A DNA stretch of 5,029 bases from Acidobacteriaceae bacterium (lineage in GTDB: Bacteria; Acidobacteriota; Terriglobia; Terriglobales; Acidobacteriaceae). Location: the NCBI GenBank assembly GCA_003135495.1, contig PLBX01000380.1, positions 10,540-15,568 of the forward strand, written 5' to 3'. The position numbers were made by a program, and so were the translations under genes. Of the stretch, positions 4,734-5,029 are shown in pieces. Numbering within the stretch: the first letter of the stretch is position 1; each line of letters opens with the position of its first letter. Below the pieces are notes generated by a model. That model did no database searches. It saw only the letters and a program-made list of their open reading frames with translations, and was not told where the DNA came from.

Positions 4734-5029
4734 ATGAGCTGGTTGCAAAACAAATTCGAAAAGAACTTCATGATCTCGACGGTGGACTACGTCTTTAACT
4801 GGGCGCGGAAGTCGGCGCTCTGGCCGATGACGTTTGGCCTGGCATGCTGCGCCATCGAGATGATCGCGTCATCGACGGCGCGTTTTGATATTGCGCGGTT
4901 TGGGTCGGAGGTGTTTCGGCCGAGCCCGCGGCAGTCGGATTTGATGATCGTTTCGGGCACGGTGACGTTGAAGATGGCGCCGGTGGTGAAGCGCATCTAC
5001 GAGCAGATGCCGGAGCCGAAGTGGGTGAT
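4734..5029 (+). CDS. nuoB: NADH-quinone oxidoreductase subunit B, N-terminal part (3' truncated by window edge)
   Basis: NuoB is the peripheral-arm subunit of respiratory complex I that holds iron-sulphur cluster N2, the last electron carrier before quinone. The frame opens at the ATG at 4734 and gives 98 full codons before the window ends; the family is usually about 160-190 residues. After a short charged N-terminus ([12 protein letters not shown]) come [12 protein letters not shown] at 20-31 and [11 protein letters not shown] at 33-43. Cys38 and Cys39 are the adjacent pair that ligates N2; the other two Cys ligands lie beyond the window. R-P-S-P-R-Q-S-D at 66-73, then L-M-I-V-S-G-T-V-T at 74-82 and Y-E-Q-M-P-E-P-K at 90-97 are all family-typical. 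Met13 is a possible alternative start, but Met1 has the GAGGG before it. The canonical partner nuoA is not immediately upstream: the 153 bp before nuoB contain no room for it and the next gene points away. nuoB may therefore open its transcript. Confidence 0.96.
   Translation, partial: MSWLQNKFEKNFMISTVDYVFNWARKSALWPMTFGLACCAIEMIASSTARFDIARFGSEVFRPSPRQSDLMIVSGTVTLKMAPVVKRIYEQMPEPKWV

Noticed and set aside
1..5029. tRNA, rRNA, CRISPR array, insertion sequence or prophage signals
   Set aside because: I saw no regularly spaced repeats, transposase or integrase motifs, tRNA-like cloverleaf or rRNA sequence; most of the window is occupied by ordinary chromosomal genes.

Overview
The window is an ordinary-looking stretch of bacterial chromosome, moderately GC-rich. 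It carries housekeeping genes and no sign of phage, plasmid, insertion sequence or defence genes. Gene style, the kind of lineage-restricted hypothetical protein at 640-1044, and the form of NuoB at the right edge suggest a member of the Acidobacteriota (Terriglobia / Koribacter-like). That placement is from memory of protein style, not from a search, and is moderately uncertain.

Layout from left to right: (1) 2-550, plus strand, the C-terminal two thirds of an alpha/beta-hydrolase whose start lies outside the window. (2) 640-1044, plus, a 134-residue protein of unknown function with a strong extended -10 box placed so that the mRNA would begin at or next to the ATG. (3) 1045-1159, intergenic, with a 41-bp bipartite palindromic repeat and then an AT-rich -10-like box. 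(4) 1160-2479, plus, a complete EPSP synthase (aroA, shikimate pathway). (5) 2521-3273, plus, a class I SAM-dependent methyltransferase 41 bp after aroA, possibly cotranscribed. (6) 3267-4580, minus, a polytopic membrane glycosyltransferase of the GT-C/ArnT-like type, whose stop codon region overlaps the methyltransferase end by 7 bp. (7) 4581-4733, a divergent intergenic region with a second copy of the palindromic repeat, AGTGAT repeats and a probable nuoB promoter. (8) 4734-5029, plus, the N-terminal part of NuoB of respiratory complex I, running off the right edge.

The genes do not form one pathway. aroA makes the precursor of chorismate, nuoB belongs to complex I, and the glycosyltransferase probably modifies a lipid or cell-surface glycan. 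The hydrolase and methyltransferase have no identifiable substrates. I do not see a new multi-gene system here.

The most interesting non-coding signal is the repeat pair at 1069-1109 and 4631-4672. Both copies fold into two overlapping hairpins, and differences between them in the second hairpin are compensatory. This suggests a dispersed, structure-conserved (REP-like) element. A second theme is that several starts lack a Shine-Dalgarno site and have a -10-like hexamer 7-10 nt upstream, which suggests leaderless transcription.
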